From 66-474 sp036568625 (GTDB taxonomy: Bacteria; Pseudomonadota; Gammaproteobacteria; Xanthomonadales; Rhodanobacteraceae): a DNA stretch of 40,404 nt. The notes under the pieces were generated by a model. That model had not been told where the DNA came from. It saw nothing but the letters and a program-made list of their open reading frames with translations, and did no database searches. Where the stretch lies: the NCBI GenBank assembly GCA_036568625.1, contig DATCSF010000010.1:1-40404 (forward strand). The letters are read 5' to 3'. Shown here in pieces: positions 16,387-25,566 of this stretch. Made by a program: the position numbers and the translations under genes. Every line of letters begins with the position of its first letter. Position 1 is the stretch's first letter.

Positions 16387-18540
16387 ATGTACCGATTGCA
16401 CGCGTTCGTGTTCGCCGCATTCGTCGCCGCAGCCGCTTTGCTGTCGCCGGCGCCATCCGCGGCGGCGCCGCCACAAAGCGGCTTCACGCTGGCGCAGATA
16501 CTGGCTTATCCGTTTCCGCTCGACCTGACGTCCGCGAGCAGTGGCGACCGCATGGCGTGGGTGATCGACCAGAACGGCGTGCGCAACGTCTGGATCGCCA
16601 AGGCGCCCACTTTCGAACCGCGCCAGGTTACGCGCTTCACGCAGGACGACGGACAGGAAATCACGCAACTCACGTTCTCGCCGTCCGGCGATCGACTGGT
16701 GTTCGTGCGCGGTGGCGACCACGATGCCAACTGGCCCGTGAAGGTGGCGGTCGATCCCGTCTCCAGCCCGGTCGAACCGAAGGTGATGCTCTGGGCGGTC
16801 GATCTGCAAAACGGTACCTCGCGCGAACTCACCGAAGGCGATGCGCCGGCGATTTCGTCGAACGGGGATCTCGCCTACATCAAGGACCATCAGGTCTGGG
16901 CCGCGCCGCTGTCGGCGAACAGCAAGGACAAACCGAAGCGGCTGTTCTTCGACCAAGGCAAGGACGGCGATCTGCACTGGTCGCCGGACGGCAAGCGGCT
17001 GGCGTTCGTCTCGAACCGTGATGATCATGCCTTCATCGGCGTGTTCACCGACGACCGCACACCGGTCCTCTACCTGTCGCCATCGACAGGCGTCGATGGC
17101 GACCCGCGCTGGTCGCCCGACGGAACCCGCATCGCATTCACGCGCCAGCCGGGCGATGGCGGCCCGCCGCGGCCGATCCTGAAACAGACGCCGCAGCCGT
17201 GGTCGATCCGGGCCGCCGATGTGCGCACCGGCGAGGCCTACGTGGTGTGGCAAAGCCCTGACACACTGGTCGGCTCCTATCCCCAAACGGCAGGCGGCGC
17301 GAACCTGCACTGGGCCGATGGTGGATCGAAGCTGGTGTTTCTGAGTGACATCGATGGCTGGCCGCACCTGTATTCCATCGATGCGAAGGGCGGCGCGCCA
17401 CTGCCGCTGACGTCCGGCAAATTCATGGTGGAAGATGTCGCGCTGTCGCGCGACGGGCGCTCGATCGTGTACAGCGCCAACACCGGCACCACGAAAAACG
17501 ACGACGATCGCCGGCATCTGTTCCGTGTTCCCGTCGACCGCGCGCAACCGGTCGCGTTGACGTCCGGCTCCGGCTTGCAGTGGTCGCCGACGATCGCCGG
17601 CGCGCATGCCGTCGCGTTCATCGACGCAGGTGCGCAACGCCCGCCGATAGTTTCCGTGATGGATGCCGACGGCAGCAATCCGAAGGCGCTGCAAGCCGAT
17701 TTGATCCCGCAAGACTTTCCGGCCGCGCAATTGGTGATCCCGCGGGCGGTCACGTTCAAGGCGGCCGATGGCACGACGATCCACGGCCAACTGTTCCGCA
17801 GTGCCGATGCCGGCGTGACCCAGCCCGGCGTGATCTTCGTGCACGGCGGGCCGCCACGGCAGATGCTGCTGGGCTGGCACTACATGGGCTACTACACCAA
17901 CAGTTACGCGATGAACCAGTACCTCGCCGCGCACGGCTTCACGGTATTGTCGGTGAATTACCGGCTCGGTATCGGTTACGGCCACGCCTTCCACAATCCA
18001 CCGCATGCGGGCCCGGCCGGCGCGTCGGAATATCAGGATGTCGTGGCCGGCGCGAAGTACCTGCAGCACGTGCGCGGCGTCGATCCGGCGCGCATCGGCA
18101 TCTGGGGCGGCTCCTACGGCGGCTATTTGACGGCGCTCGCGCTGGCGCGCAACTCCGACATCTTCAAGGCCGGCGTGGACATGCATGGCCTGCACGACTG
18201 GTCGCGCGCGATCGGCTGGTGGTTCGACCAGAACCCCAACGGACGGTACGAACAGGGCGACTACAAGCAGGCGCTGAAATTGGCGTGGGAATCCTCGCCC
18301 GATGCCGACATCGCCAAATGGCAATCGCCCGTGCTGCTGATCCAGGGCGACGACGACCACAACGTGCACTTCTTCCAGATGACCGACGTCGTGCCGCGCC
18401 TGGAAAAGCACGGCATACCGTTCGAGGAAATGGTGATCCCCAACGAGATCCACGGCTTCCTGCGCCATGCTTCGTGGATGGAAGCGGATACCGCAACGGT
18501 CGATTTCCTGCAACGCAAACTCGGGCCCGTCACGCATTGA
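16387..18540 (+). CDS. Secreted S9 family peptidase (dipeptidyl/acylaminoacyl peptidase type)
   Basis: The 717-residue product has a signal peptide (about residues 1-27, ending PSAAA), a beta-propeller built from WD40/PD40-like blades (such as FSPSGDRLVF, WSPDGKRLAFVS and WSPDGTRIAF), and a C-terminal alpha/beta-hydrolase domain. The catalytic triad is visible: S576 in GGSYGGY, D657 in GDDDHNV and H689 in NEIHGF. Such enzymes trim peptides in the periplasm; the exact specificity is unknown. A GGGGA box precedes the ATG by six bases. The 447-bp gap upstream holds the inverted repeat and the ndh remnant. Confidence 0.95.
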   Translation: MYRLHAFVFAAFVAAAALLSPAPSAAAPPQSGFTLAQILAYPFPLDLTSASSGDRMAWVIDQNGVRNVWIAKAPTFEPRQVTRFTQDDGQEITQLTFSPSGDRLVFVRGGDHDANWPVKVAVDPVSSPVEPKVMLWAVDLQNGTSRELTEGDAPAISSNGDLAYIKDHQVWAAPLSANSKDKPKRLFFDQGKDGDLHWSPDGKRLAFVSNRDDHAFIGVFTDDRTPVLYLSPSTGVDGDPRWSPDGTRIAFTRQPGDGGPPRPILKQTPQPWSIRAADVRTGEAYVVWQSPDTLVGSYPQTAGGANLHWADGGSKLVFLSDIDGWPHLYSIDAKGGAPLPLTSGKFMVEDVALSRDGRSIVYSANTGTTKNDDDRRHLFRVPVDRAQPVALTSGSGLQWSPTIAGAHAVAFIDAGAQRPPIVSVMDADGSNPKALQADLIPQDFPAAQLVIPRAVTFKAADGTTIHGQLFRSADAGVTQPGVIFVHGGPPRQMLLGWHYMGYYTNSYAMNQYLAAHGFTVLSVNYRLGIGYGHAFHNPPHAGPAGASEYQDVVAGAKYLQHVRGVDPARIGIWGGSYGGYLTALALARNSDIFKAGVDMHGLHDWSRAIGWWFDQNPNGRYEQGDYKQALKLAWESSPDADIAKWQSPVLLIQGDDDHNVHFFQMTDVVPRLEKHGIPFEEMVIPNEIHGFLRHASWMEADTATVDFLQRKLGPVTH

Positions 18541-18574
18541 TCTCGCAGCGAATCGGGGCTTCGCCAAATTCACT

Positions 18575-18632
18575 CGTCATTCCGGGGCCGCCGCGGCTCT
18601 TCGCGGCGGAACCCGGAACCTAGTGACTTTTG
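18575..18632 (+). repeat. Dispersed CGTCAT repeat, half copy A
   Basis: The sequence starts CGTCATTCCGGGG, has a hairpin pairing CCGCCGCG with CGCGGCGG, and ends CCTAGTGACTTT. It matches the left half of copies B (21691-21790) and C (27083-27177). It lies between the S9 peptidase and the N-acetyltransferase and may act as a terminator. Confidence 0.6.
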
Positions 18633-18650
18633 CAATAGCGCAAACGACAC

Positions 18651-19484
18651 ATGCAAGAAGAAACCTCGAACGAACCCATCGACCTTCAGGCGTATCTCCA
18701 ACGCATCGGCCTTCGCACACCCGTCGCGCCCGAACTGCAAACCTTGCGCACCATCATCGCCGCGCACGTCGCCGCGATTCCGTTCGAGAACCTCGATCCG
18801 TTCCTTGGCATCTCGCCAGCGCTGGATATCGCATCCGTGCAGCGTAAGCTGGTGCGCGACCGCCGCGGCGGCTATTGCTTCGAGCAGAACCGTTTGCTGA
18901 GCGATGCGCTGCGTGCAATCGGATTCCAAGTCACCGATCTGGCCGCCCGCGTATTGTGGGGACAACCAGAGGATGCGATCACCGCGCGCACCCACATGCT
19001 GCTGCGCGTCGAAGTCGAAGGCAAATCATGGCTGGCCGATGCCGGCTTCGGCGGCAACACGCCTACCGGCCCGCTGCAACTTGTTCCCGACGTCGAACAG
19101 GCCACGCCGCACGAGCGCTTTCGCCTGATCTGCCGCGACGACAGCGACTGGCGGGTGCAACTTTTCGCTGCCGATGCGTGGAAGACGTTGTACTGCTTCG
19201 ACCTGCAGCCGCAATTTCCGGCCGATTACCGTGTCAGCAATTACTGGACATCCACGAACCCGGATTCGCACTTCGTCACCGGCCTCACCGCCGCCCGCGC
19301 GCCGGCCGGCCGCAGGCTTGCGCTGCGCAACCGCCAGTTCACCGAGCACGCCATCGGCGGCACCACTACTAAACGAACGCTTGCTTCCACCGCGGAAATC
19401 CGCGCGGCGCTGCAAGACGAATTCCTTATCCGCTTGCCCGACAATCCAAAGCTCGACGAAATGCTCGATAACTTGCCTGCATGA
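18651..19484 (+). CDS. Arylamine N-acetyltransferase (NAT)
   Basis: This enzyme transfers acetyl from acetyl-CoA to arylamines or hydrazines. The 277-residue protein has the full Cys-His-Asp triad: C76 in RGGYCFEQN, H115 in ARTHMLL and D130 in LADAGFGG. IPFENLDPF, also conserved in the family, lies near residue 45. Length is as usual (about 280). No Shine-Dalgarno is seen before the ATG. The physiological substrate is unknown, and the neighbours give no clue. Confidence 0.95.
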   Translation: MQEETSNEPIDLQAYLQRIGLRTPVAPELQTLRTIIAAHVAAIPFENLDPFLGISPALDIASVQRKLVRDRRGGYCFEQNRLLSDALRAIGFQVTDLAARVLWGQPEDAITARTHMLLRVEVEGKSWLADAGFGGNTPTGPLQLVPDVEQATPHERFRLICRDDSDWRVQLFAADAWKTLYCFDLQPQFPADYRVSNYWTSTNPDSHFVTGLTAARAPAGRRLALRNRQFTEHAIGGTTTKRTLASTAEIRAALQDEFLIRLPDNPKLDEMLDNLPA

Positions 19485-19840
19485 CGGTGCCTGGCTTCGA
19501 CTCGGTGGAGCGTAGTCGACCCGTTATGGCGTGGATGTTTCCGAAAGTGGCCGCCGCCAAGGCCACCGACGTCACAAGGCAGCACCCCTGTGCGCGCGTC
19601 AGATGTCCATGAGACACCCGGGCCCCGGTGAACACACACCAGCGTCGCAATTAATCGCCAGCAGCGCGCCGTTGGCGGGCGGACGGTCGTCGCACAGGGC
19701 CAAGTGGGTGGGCATGCCGAAAACGATCGGCGCTGCGAAGGCCGATGCGGGTGTTTTCCGATCATGGCCTCCGAATGACCGGGTCGCGCCGGGCAGAACC
19801 CGTTTCGGACACGCTGCGTACGAAAAAGTAGAATTCGCCG
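19485..19840 (+). other. 356-bp intergenic region, mostly unexplained
   Basis: No coding frame here is convincing. A short hairpin, GTGGCC (19547-19552) with GGCCAC (19561-19566), could end NAT transcription. The 3' end holds the probable promoter of the next gene. Nothing else was recognised. Confidence 0.4.
19806..19834 (+). promoter_or_regulatory. Probable promoter of the HAD hydrolase gene, leaderless layout
   Basis: CGGACA (19806-19811), a 17-base spacer and TAGAAT (19829-19834) form a good sigma-70 promoter. The start would fall about seven bases later, on the GTG start codon at 19841. Confidence 0.5.
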
Positions 19841-20488
19841 GTGGCCCCGTCAGTCTTTTTTGATCTCGATTACTGCCTGTGCGCCGGAGATGAAGTCGGC
19901 GCAACGTTGTACGAGCCCGTTTTCGCGTCCATCCGGCGCGCAAATGCCGGTGCCCTGACGGAAGCGGCGCTCGCCGAGGCGTTTGCCGCATGCATGCGGT
20001 TTTCTTTCGACGCCGTGGCGGGGCGGTTCCAATTCAGTGCCGACATGTACCGCGCGGGCTTGCGGGGCTTCGAAGCGACGGAGGTTGTCGCCCCGATGCA
20101 TGGCTATCCCGATCTCCACGCATTGCGCGAACTCCGGGCCCAGCGTTTCCTGGTGACCACGGGATTTCCCAAGCTCCAGCAAAGCAAGATCACGGCGCTG
20201 GGCATTCGTTCTTGCTTTGCTGCGATCTACGTCGATTCGATTGTCGAGCAACCGCGTCGCGGCAAGCAGGCGATCTTCGCGGACATCATCCGGCAGTACG
20301 GGTTGGTGGCGCGGCAAGTGTGGGTGGTTGGTGACAATGGCGAATCGGAGATCGCTGCCGGCAACCAACTGGGAATGATCACGGTCCAAATCCTCCGACC
20401 CGGCGTCGAGCGGTGCGATACGGCGCGCCACGCCGTGAGAAGCTTGATCGAGCTGAAGGCGTTGATGGATCGCCGGGCCGGACCGTGA
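19841..20488 (+). CDS. HAD superfamily hydrolase
   Basis: The 215-residue protein shows the four HAD motifs: I, FFDLDYCL (D8, D10); II, VTTGFPK; a conserved lysine region, RRGKQAIF; and IV, VVGDNGESEI. The cap is helical and lies between motifs I and II, as in phosphoglycolate- or nucleotide-phosphatase-like members. GTG 19841 is the only start between an in-frame TAG at 19829 and motif I, so it is well fixed. The substrate is unknown. Base composition from here to about 20770 looks less GC-rich than the flanks. Confidence 0.85.
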   Translation: MAPSVFFDLDYCLCAGDEVGATLYEPVFASIRRANAGALTEAALAEAFAACMRFSFDAVAGRFQFSADMYRAGLRGFEATEVVAPMHGYPDLHALRELRAQRFLVTTGFPKLQQSKITALGIRSCFAAIYVDSIVEQPRRGKQAIFADIIRQYGLVARQVWVVGDNGESEIAAGNQLGMITVQILRPGVERCDTARHAVRSLIELKALMDRRAGP

Positions 20489-20773
20489 CCTCACTGGACT
20501 CACACCCGAGCGTGTCGGCCGCGGTCGCGTGGTGAAAGTCGCGTGGTCGCTTCCCTCTCAGTCAAGCATAGTCGCACGACATCGACTGCGAGGCCGCGCC
20601 ACGGATCGACTACTCGGAATCGACAAATATCACGCGATGGAACTGCGCGTGACCCGGGCGATCCTGGAGCTAGCTGCGCAACGATGCAGCGCATCAGCGG
20701 CCGATGGTCGCCGCATCCGTGCAATTCAACGTTCTACACCAAACGTCGCGATTTGTTGTTCGCGAAACCGCGG

Positions 20774-21619
20774 TCACACCACCGGCACGCCACTGATGTT
20801 GTTCTTCGGGTCCAACCAGAACGATTCGCTGACGAACCGGTTGAAGATTTCGGCCGGCAGGATCGGTTTGCGTTCAGGCGCCTCGACCTTGGAGCGCACC
20901 GTGTGCAGTCCCGGCATGCCGACGCGCATGTCGAACTCGCTGGCGCCGTATTCGACGTTGTCGAAGTCATGTTCGAACCACGGCTCGCCGATGAAATCGT
21001 AGATCTTGCGCAGCGCCGCCTCGGGCTTCAGCGTCAGGGTTTCGTAGGTCAGCAGCAGCAGGTGGCCGGACGCGTACTGGCCATAGAATGCATCCTTGAT
21101 GGCCTGGAACGAAAAGCCCACCATGCCGCGCGGATCGGTGAGCGCCTGTACCCGCGAATATACGGTCGTGTTGGTGTCGAAGCGGAACACCTTGCTGACG
21201 TTGACCGGCTGTTTGCGCACAAGCCGTTCCATGCTGTCCAGCACCCACGGCAACTGCCGCACGCAGGCGATGACCTTCGCACGCGGAAACAGCGTGTCGA
21301 GCATCTGCATCCGGCTGCACCACAGCCGGCTGGTATCGAACACGACCTCGGCCCCGCTTTCGGCGGCGTAAAAATTCTCGACCAGTCCGCGCAAAACCGA
21401 AACGCGCGCCTCGTCGGAAATCGCGAACGAAAAATCGTTCTTGCTGCTCATCTCCGCGATCACCACGCCCATGATGTCGGCAATGGGACTGGTCATGCCC
21501 GCGTCGAAGCGCGGGTTCTGCTTCAGGATCGCCGCCAGCAAGGTACTGCCGGATCGCGGCAGCCCGGAAATGAAGTGCAACGTCTTCGATCGCTTCGCGG
21601 ATTCCGGTGCGGCGGACAT
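20774..21619 (-). CDS. Sulfotransferase family protein
   Basis: The 281-residue protein has the PAPS-binding loop GLPRSGSTLL near residue 19 and the 3'-phosphate-binding segment VIACVRQLPWVLDSMERL near residue 115, both diagnostic of PAPS-dependent sulfotransferases. The acceptor cannot be inferred. AGGAG precedes the ATG by eight bases. It has no signal peptide, so it should act in the cytoplasm. It lies 195 bp downstream of the LacI gene on the same strand, with repeat copy B between them, so it may be transcribed separately. The 285 bp on its other side hold no recognised gene. Confidence 0.88.
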   Translation of the reverse strand: MSAAPESAKRSKTLHFISGLPRSGSTLLAAILKQNPRFDAGMTSPIADIMGVVIAEMSSKNDFSFAISDEARVSVLRGLVENFYAAESGAEVVFDTSRLWCSRMQMLDTLFPRAKVIACVRQLPWVLDSMERLVRKQPVNVSKVFRFDTNTTVYSRVQALTDPRGMVGFSFQAIKDAFYGQYASGHLLLLTYETLTLKPEAALRKIYDFIGEPWFEHDFDNVEYGASEFDMRVGMPGLHTVRSKVEAPERKPILPAEIFNRFVSESFWLDPKNNISGVPVV

Positions 21620-21690
21620 GCGTGCGCTCCTGTCAAGGGTGGTGCTTGATTATCCTGAAGCCTGGGGAGTCTCTGATCAACCCCATCGCT

Positions 21691-21790
21691 CGTCATCCCG
21701 GCGAAAGCCGGGACCCAGTGACTTTCGCGCAACGCACCGAAGTGCAAAGGCGCTGGGTCCCGGGCATCGCTTCGCGATTCCGCGATGACG
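21691..21790. repeat. Dispersed CGTCAT repeat, full copy B
   Basis: It begins CGTCATCCCGGCG and ends CGCGATGACG. GGGACCCAG near the left is the reverse complement of CTGGGTCCC near the right, so it is two inverted half copies. Outer GATCAA (21675-21680) and TTGATC (21801-21806) extend the symmetry. It lies between the LacI gene and the sulfotransferase gene. Confidence 0.75.
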
Positions 21791-21814
21791 ACGGGTAAGG
21801 TTGATCCGATCTGT

Positions 21815-22822
21815 CTATGGCCTCGGCCCCGTCGACGCGCGAATGCGGATTTCGTAGTCGAGTTCGACCATGCCCGCCTCGCCTTTCCCGAGCACGAGCC
21901 GCAACAATTCCTCGGTGGCGAGGCGCGCCATTTCCTGCACCGGCTGGTGGATGGTCGTCAACGGCGGCCACACTTGCATCGCGATCGTGGTGTCGTCGAA
22001 GCCGCACACGGATACATCGCCGGGCACAGACAGTCCTGCTTCGGATGCGGCCCAGATCGTGCCGGTAGCCATGTCATCGTCGGCCGCGAAAATGGCGGTT
22101 GGGCGCTGCCGCAAGGCGAGCAACTTGCGCGCGGCGGCAACGCCCGATTCGAACGAGAACCTGCCTGGCACCATGTATGCCGGGATCTCTTTCAATCCGG
22201 CGGCCTTCAAACCATCGCGATAACCAGCGAGGCGCCAGACGCCGGCGCCGTGTTCCAGGTCACCCACGATGTGCGCGATGCGCGTGTGCCCCAGCGAAAC
22301 CAGGTGCGCCATCATCGCGGCCGCGGCCTCGCGTTCCCGCAGGATCACGCCCACACGCTTTTCAGGATGGCGTGGAGAGATCGAGGCGAATGGAATGCCG
22401 CTGTTGCGAAGGCTCTTCAACAGCGCCGCATGGTCGGTGATCGGCGGCGTCAGGATCAATCCGTCGGGCCGGTGCCGAGTCAGGATGTCGTCGACGCGCT
22501 CCACGAAATCGGTCGCAGCCGACACCAGTGGCTGCACCATCATGCTGTAGTGCTGTGCCTCGCAGGCTTCGAGCACGCCCGCCTGCACCGCCATGATGTA
22601 ACTGGGCGAGCGGTTGTCGTACAGCAGGCCGATCATGAAGGAGCGGTTGCTCGCGAGGCTGCGAGCCGAGGTGAGCGGGCGATACTTGAGCTTGGCGATC
22701 GCGTCCAGCACCTGCTTGCGCGTGGACGGGTGCACGTTCGGCTCGTTGTTGATCACCCGTGAGACGGTCTTGCGCGAGGTTCCTGCCACACGGGCCACGT
22801 CGCTGATGTTGGCGCGCTTCAT
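21815..22822 (-). CDS. LacI family transcriptional regulator
   Basis: The 335-residue protein has a LacI helix-turn-helix at the N-terminus (ISDVARVAGTSRKTVSRVIN) followed by the hinge (YRPLTSARSLASNRS). A periplasmic-binding-protein-like ligand domain follows, with FAADDDMATGTIWAA and VCGFDDTTIA. ATG 22822 is chosen because the helix-turn-helix then starts at residue 5, as in the family; an upstream in-frame start adds 35 unrelated residues. It begins 19 bp after the GH2 stop and is likely the last gene of that operon. The likely effector is glucosamine or a chito-oligosaccharide, and the operator upstream of the kinase is its natural target (inference). Confidence 0.93.
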   Translation of the reverse strand: MKRANISDVARVAGTSRKTVSRVINNEPNVHPSTRKQVLDAIAKLKYRPLTSARSLASNRSFMIGLLYDNRSPSYIMAVQAGVLEACEAQHYSMMVQPLVSAATDFVERVDDILTRHRPDGLILTPPITDHAALLKSLRNSGIPFASISPRHPEKRVGVILREREAAAAMMAHLVSLGHTRIAHIVGDLEHGAGVWRLAGYRDGLKAAGLKEIPAYMVPGRFSFESGVAAARKLLALRQRPTAIFAADDDMATGTIWAASEAGLSVPGDVSVCGFDDTTIAMQVWPPLTTIHQPVQEMARLATEELLRLVLGKGEAGMVELDYEIRIRASTGPRP

Positions 22823-22841
22823 GAAAATTCCGGTTGAGGGC

Positions 22842-25562
22842 TCAGTGTGGGTGGGCGTTTGCCGCGGTTGCGCCCGACCCGGACTCGACCACCGCCGGAA
22901 CGGTCTGGACCGGCACGTTCCAACCACTCACCTCGACCACCGGCGCCGTGATTCCCTTCCCTGCGTACCGCGCAGTCACGGTCAGCGATTCGCCGGGCCA
23001 CAACGTGACGCCGTTGTCGCTCCACAGGATGGGCAGCGCAAGTTCGCCGTGCGCGGACTGGCGGATCGACAGGTGCTGGAACAAGGCCACCGCCGTCGAA
23101 GAGTCCGGAACCGAAAGCATGACCGTGGTGACGTTGTCGTCCCCGTCGCGCCGGGTCGTGGCGTGCACGTTGCTGGTGGCGGCGGGCAAGGACTGCAATG
23201 CGGTCAGGTCGGCATATTGCGTCAGCGGCGTCAGGTACCAGTTCGAATGTTTCCAGTCGAGCACGTCTTTCTGCGTCGAGAGCCAGTAGACGTTGCGGCT
23301 GACCGAGTTGCCGTCGTTGGACGCAAGGTCCAGCTCGACGAAATACGCGGGCGACAATCCGGAAATCGCAGGAAGCTTCGTCACGCTGAGCGTGCGGTTG
23401 CCCGAAAGATCGAGGCCGGCGAACGACTTGTCATAACGCACGCTGCCATCCAGATTGCGCACCCGCACCCTCGCCCGCAGGGCGCGGGCATCGGCAAGCG
23501 TGTGGTTCACCAGCACGATCGCGCGGTCGTCATATGAATACTGGATATGCACCGGTTCGTTGGCCTTCTTGGCCCCGAAATACGCGCCCGCCGGATTCAT
23601 GTACCAGTCGTACAGGTGCCAGTGCAGCGATGGCCATGCGTTGTTGAGCATCCAGTAGATCACGCCCGTCGATGGGTTGGTCGAATCCCTGTGCGCGTTG
23701 AAGGCTTCGAACTGCGCGCGCACATTGTCGTAGTTGTCGAGCTGGGCCTTCTGCACGTAATCGGCAAGACTTTTCGGCGGCCCGTAGCGTTTCGCGAGCG
23801 CGTTGTCGAACGGCTCCAGCGTCGCGAATGGCGACCATGATGCGGTCGCATGGTATTGCCGGACCTTCGGGTATCTCCAGAGCGCTTCCTGCGACAACGG
23901 TGACAACATTTGCTCGACGTCTTCCAGACGCGGAATATCGGCGCCCGCGCTCACCTCGGAATCGAACCCGAATGCGCCGCCCAGCTTGTCGGCGTACCAG
24001 TACGACGGCGGCACCCATGCATACGGCCCGGCCATCTTCATGCCGGACGGGCCCGCCACCGTGCTGGTCTGGTCGACGGCGGCGGAGACGATCGGCGTGT
24101 GCCAGTCCGCCGCACGCAACGTGTCGACGTACATTTTCGCGATGGCCGGCGGGGGCGCGTTGTCGCTGCCGATCAGGAAAGCAATGACCGACGGATGGTT
24201 CCGCAGCAACCGCGCCTCGCTCGCCATCGACGCCTGCGCGATCTTCATGTCGGCATCGTCCCACGGCTCGCCGCCCGTCTTTGCAGCGGACTCCCATTTG
24301 TCGCAACACTCCCAGCCCGGCAGCACCAGGATGCCGTACCGATCGGCGAGGTCGTAGAAGTGCCGGTCTTCGAGCTTGCCTTCGCTGCGTATCGCGTTGA
24401 GCCCCATGTTGCGGACGTAGCTGAACTCGGCTTCCATGCGCCCGGGGATCTCACGCAGGAACATGTCCGGCGCCCAGCCACCGCCGCGGATCAGCACCGG
24501 CTTGCCGTTGATGAAGAACTGGGTGTAGCCCTGCCTGGTGAGCTTCGACGTCGCGCTGCGGATGCCGAATACGGTCGCGGTACGATCGGATTCCGCGCCA
24601 TCCACCGACGCGGCGAGCTTCAAGTCATACAGGGGATGGTCGCCCATGCCGATCGGCCACCATATTTTCGGGTGGTCCAGCACGAGGGCCGGATCGGTCT
24701 TCGACGAAAATGAAACGGTTTGCGTCTGCTCCGCTTCGAGGTGAACCCTTTGCTGCAGCGAAACACCCGCGACTTCGCCCGTCACGATCGCATCGTGCGG
24801 CACGTCGTCGAGGTTCCTCACCTCCACCTTCACGGTCAGCGCCGCGCGCGAGAGATCCGGCAATGAAAGATCCGTAGTGACCGCGGGGAAACGCAGCTCG
24901 ATGGGCCCGGTCTGCACGATATCGACGCCGCGCCATGGCCCCATGTTGTTGTCGGGCGGCTGGGGGTTCCAGTCCACCCAGCCCATCGAAAAATCGCGCT
25001 GCGGATCGGCCGGGTGCACGCACAAGGCGAGCGTGTTCGTGCCGTCGTGCACCCAGCGCGTCACGTCAAACTCGTGCATGGGATACGCGCCGGCGACGGT
25101 GGCATGATCGGCAATCTTGTGTCCGTTGATCCACACATCGGCACTCGCGATCATGCCGTTGGTGCGCAGGAGCGTGCGCAGTCCGCGCGCGTCTTTCGTC
25201 AGCGTGAACTGCGTGCGGTACCACCAGGGAATGACGAACCGATGATGCCCGGCATCGGGCACGCCAACCGCCCGCAGGTTGTCGTCGTGAAACACATCCT
25301 TGTACTTGCCGTTTTCCATCAGCCCGGCCATCACCGTGGCGCGGCCGCTCACGGGATACCAGCCCCTGGTCGAAAAACCCGCGCTCGAAATTTCCGCCCC
25401 ACCCTGCTGCGCCTTGGCGCTGGACTGGATTTGCCATTGGGCGATCGCGGTGACGTGGTCAGGGCCAACCCGCGTGGGCGCAAAGGTGTTGGCGGCATAC
25501 AAGGCGGGCGTGGCCATCGACACGACCAAGGCCAAGAGAATTTTTTGCACGAGAGTTCGCAT
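22842..25562 (-). CDS. csxA: Exo-beta-D-glucosaminidase, GH2 (CsxA-like)
   Basis: This enzyme should remove glucosamine from the non-reducing end of chitosan oligomers. The 906-residue protein has a signal peptide (to about residue 24), GH2 sugar-binding and Ig-like domains, a TIM barrel and C-terminal Ig-like domains. Long stretches match remembered Amycolatopsis CsxA: GGGWAPDMFLR, PGWECCDKWE, SGMKMAGPY, STGVIYWMLNNAWPSLHW and SRNVYWLS. The CsxA acid/base Asp and nucleophile Glu correspond to D467 (GSDNAPP) and E536 (FDSEVSAG). The Asp acid/base (GSD), rather than the Glu of most GH2 enzymes, supports glucosaminidase over mannosidase. It starts four bases after the permease stop. Confidence 0.92.
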   Translation of the reverse strand: MRTLVQKILLALVVSMATPALYAANTFAPTRVGPDHVTAIAQWQIQSSAKAQQGGAEISSAGFSTRGWYPVSGRATVMAGLMENGKYKDVFHDDNLRAVGVPDAGHHRFVIPWWYRTQFTLTKDARGLRTLLRTNGMIASADVWINGHKIADHATVAGAYPMHEFDVTRWVHDGTNTLALCVHPADPQRDFSMGWVDWNPQPPDNNMGPWRGVDIVQTGPIELRFPAVTTDLSLPDLSRAALTVKVEVRNLDDVPHDAIVTGEVAGVSLQQRVHLEAEQTQTVSFSSKTDPALVLDHPKIWWPIGMGDHPLYDLKLAASVDGAESDRTATVFGIRSATSKLTRQGYTQFFINGKPVLIRGGGWAPDMFLREIPGRMEAEFSYVRNMGLNAIRSEGKLEDRHFYDLADRYGILVLPGWECCDKWESAAKTGGEPWDDADMKIAQASMASEARLLRNHPSVIAFLIGSDNAPPPAIAKMYVDTLRAADWHTPIVSAAVDQTSTVAGPSGMKMAGPYAWVPPSYWYADKLGGAFGFDSEVSAGADIPRLEDVEQMLSPLSQEALWRYPKVRQYHATASWSPFATLEPFDNALAKRYGPPKSLADYVQKAQLDNYDNVRAQFEAFNAHRDSTNPSTGVIYWMLNNAWPSLHWHLYDWYMNPAGAYFGAKKANEPVHIQYSYDDRAIVLVNHTLADARALRARVRVRNLDGSVRYDKSFAGLDLSGNRTLSVTKLPAISGLSPAYFVELDLASNDGNSVSRNVYWLSTQKDVLDWKHSNWYLTPLTQYADLTALQSLPAATSNVHATTRRDGDDNVTTVMLSVPDSSTAVALFQHLSIRQSAHGELALPILWSDNGVTLWPGESLTVTARYAGKGITAPVVEVSGWNVPVQTVPAVVESGSGATAANAHPH

Positions 25563-25566
25563 GGCG

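Noticed and set aside
19599..19840. Minus-strand frame with AAPIVFGMPTHLALCDDRPP, considered as a pseudogene.
   Set aside because: I could not match it to any family, and no other frame continues it.
20637..20700. A short frame MELRVTRAILELAAQR that faintly resembles the start of a small winged-helix DUF protein.
   Set aside because: Only about 15 residues look similar and the rest does not follow; too weak to call a remnant.
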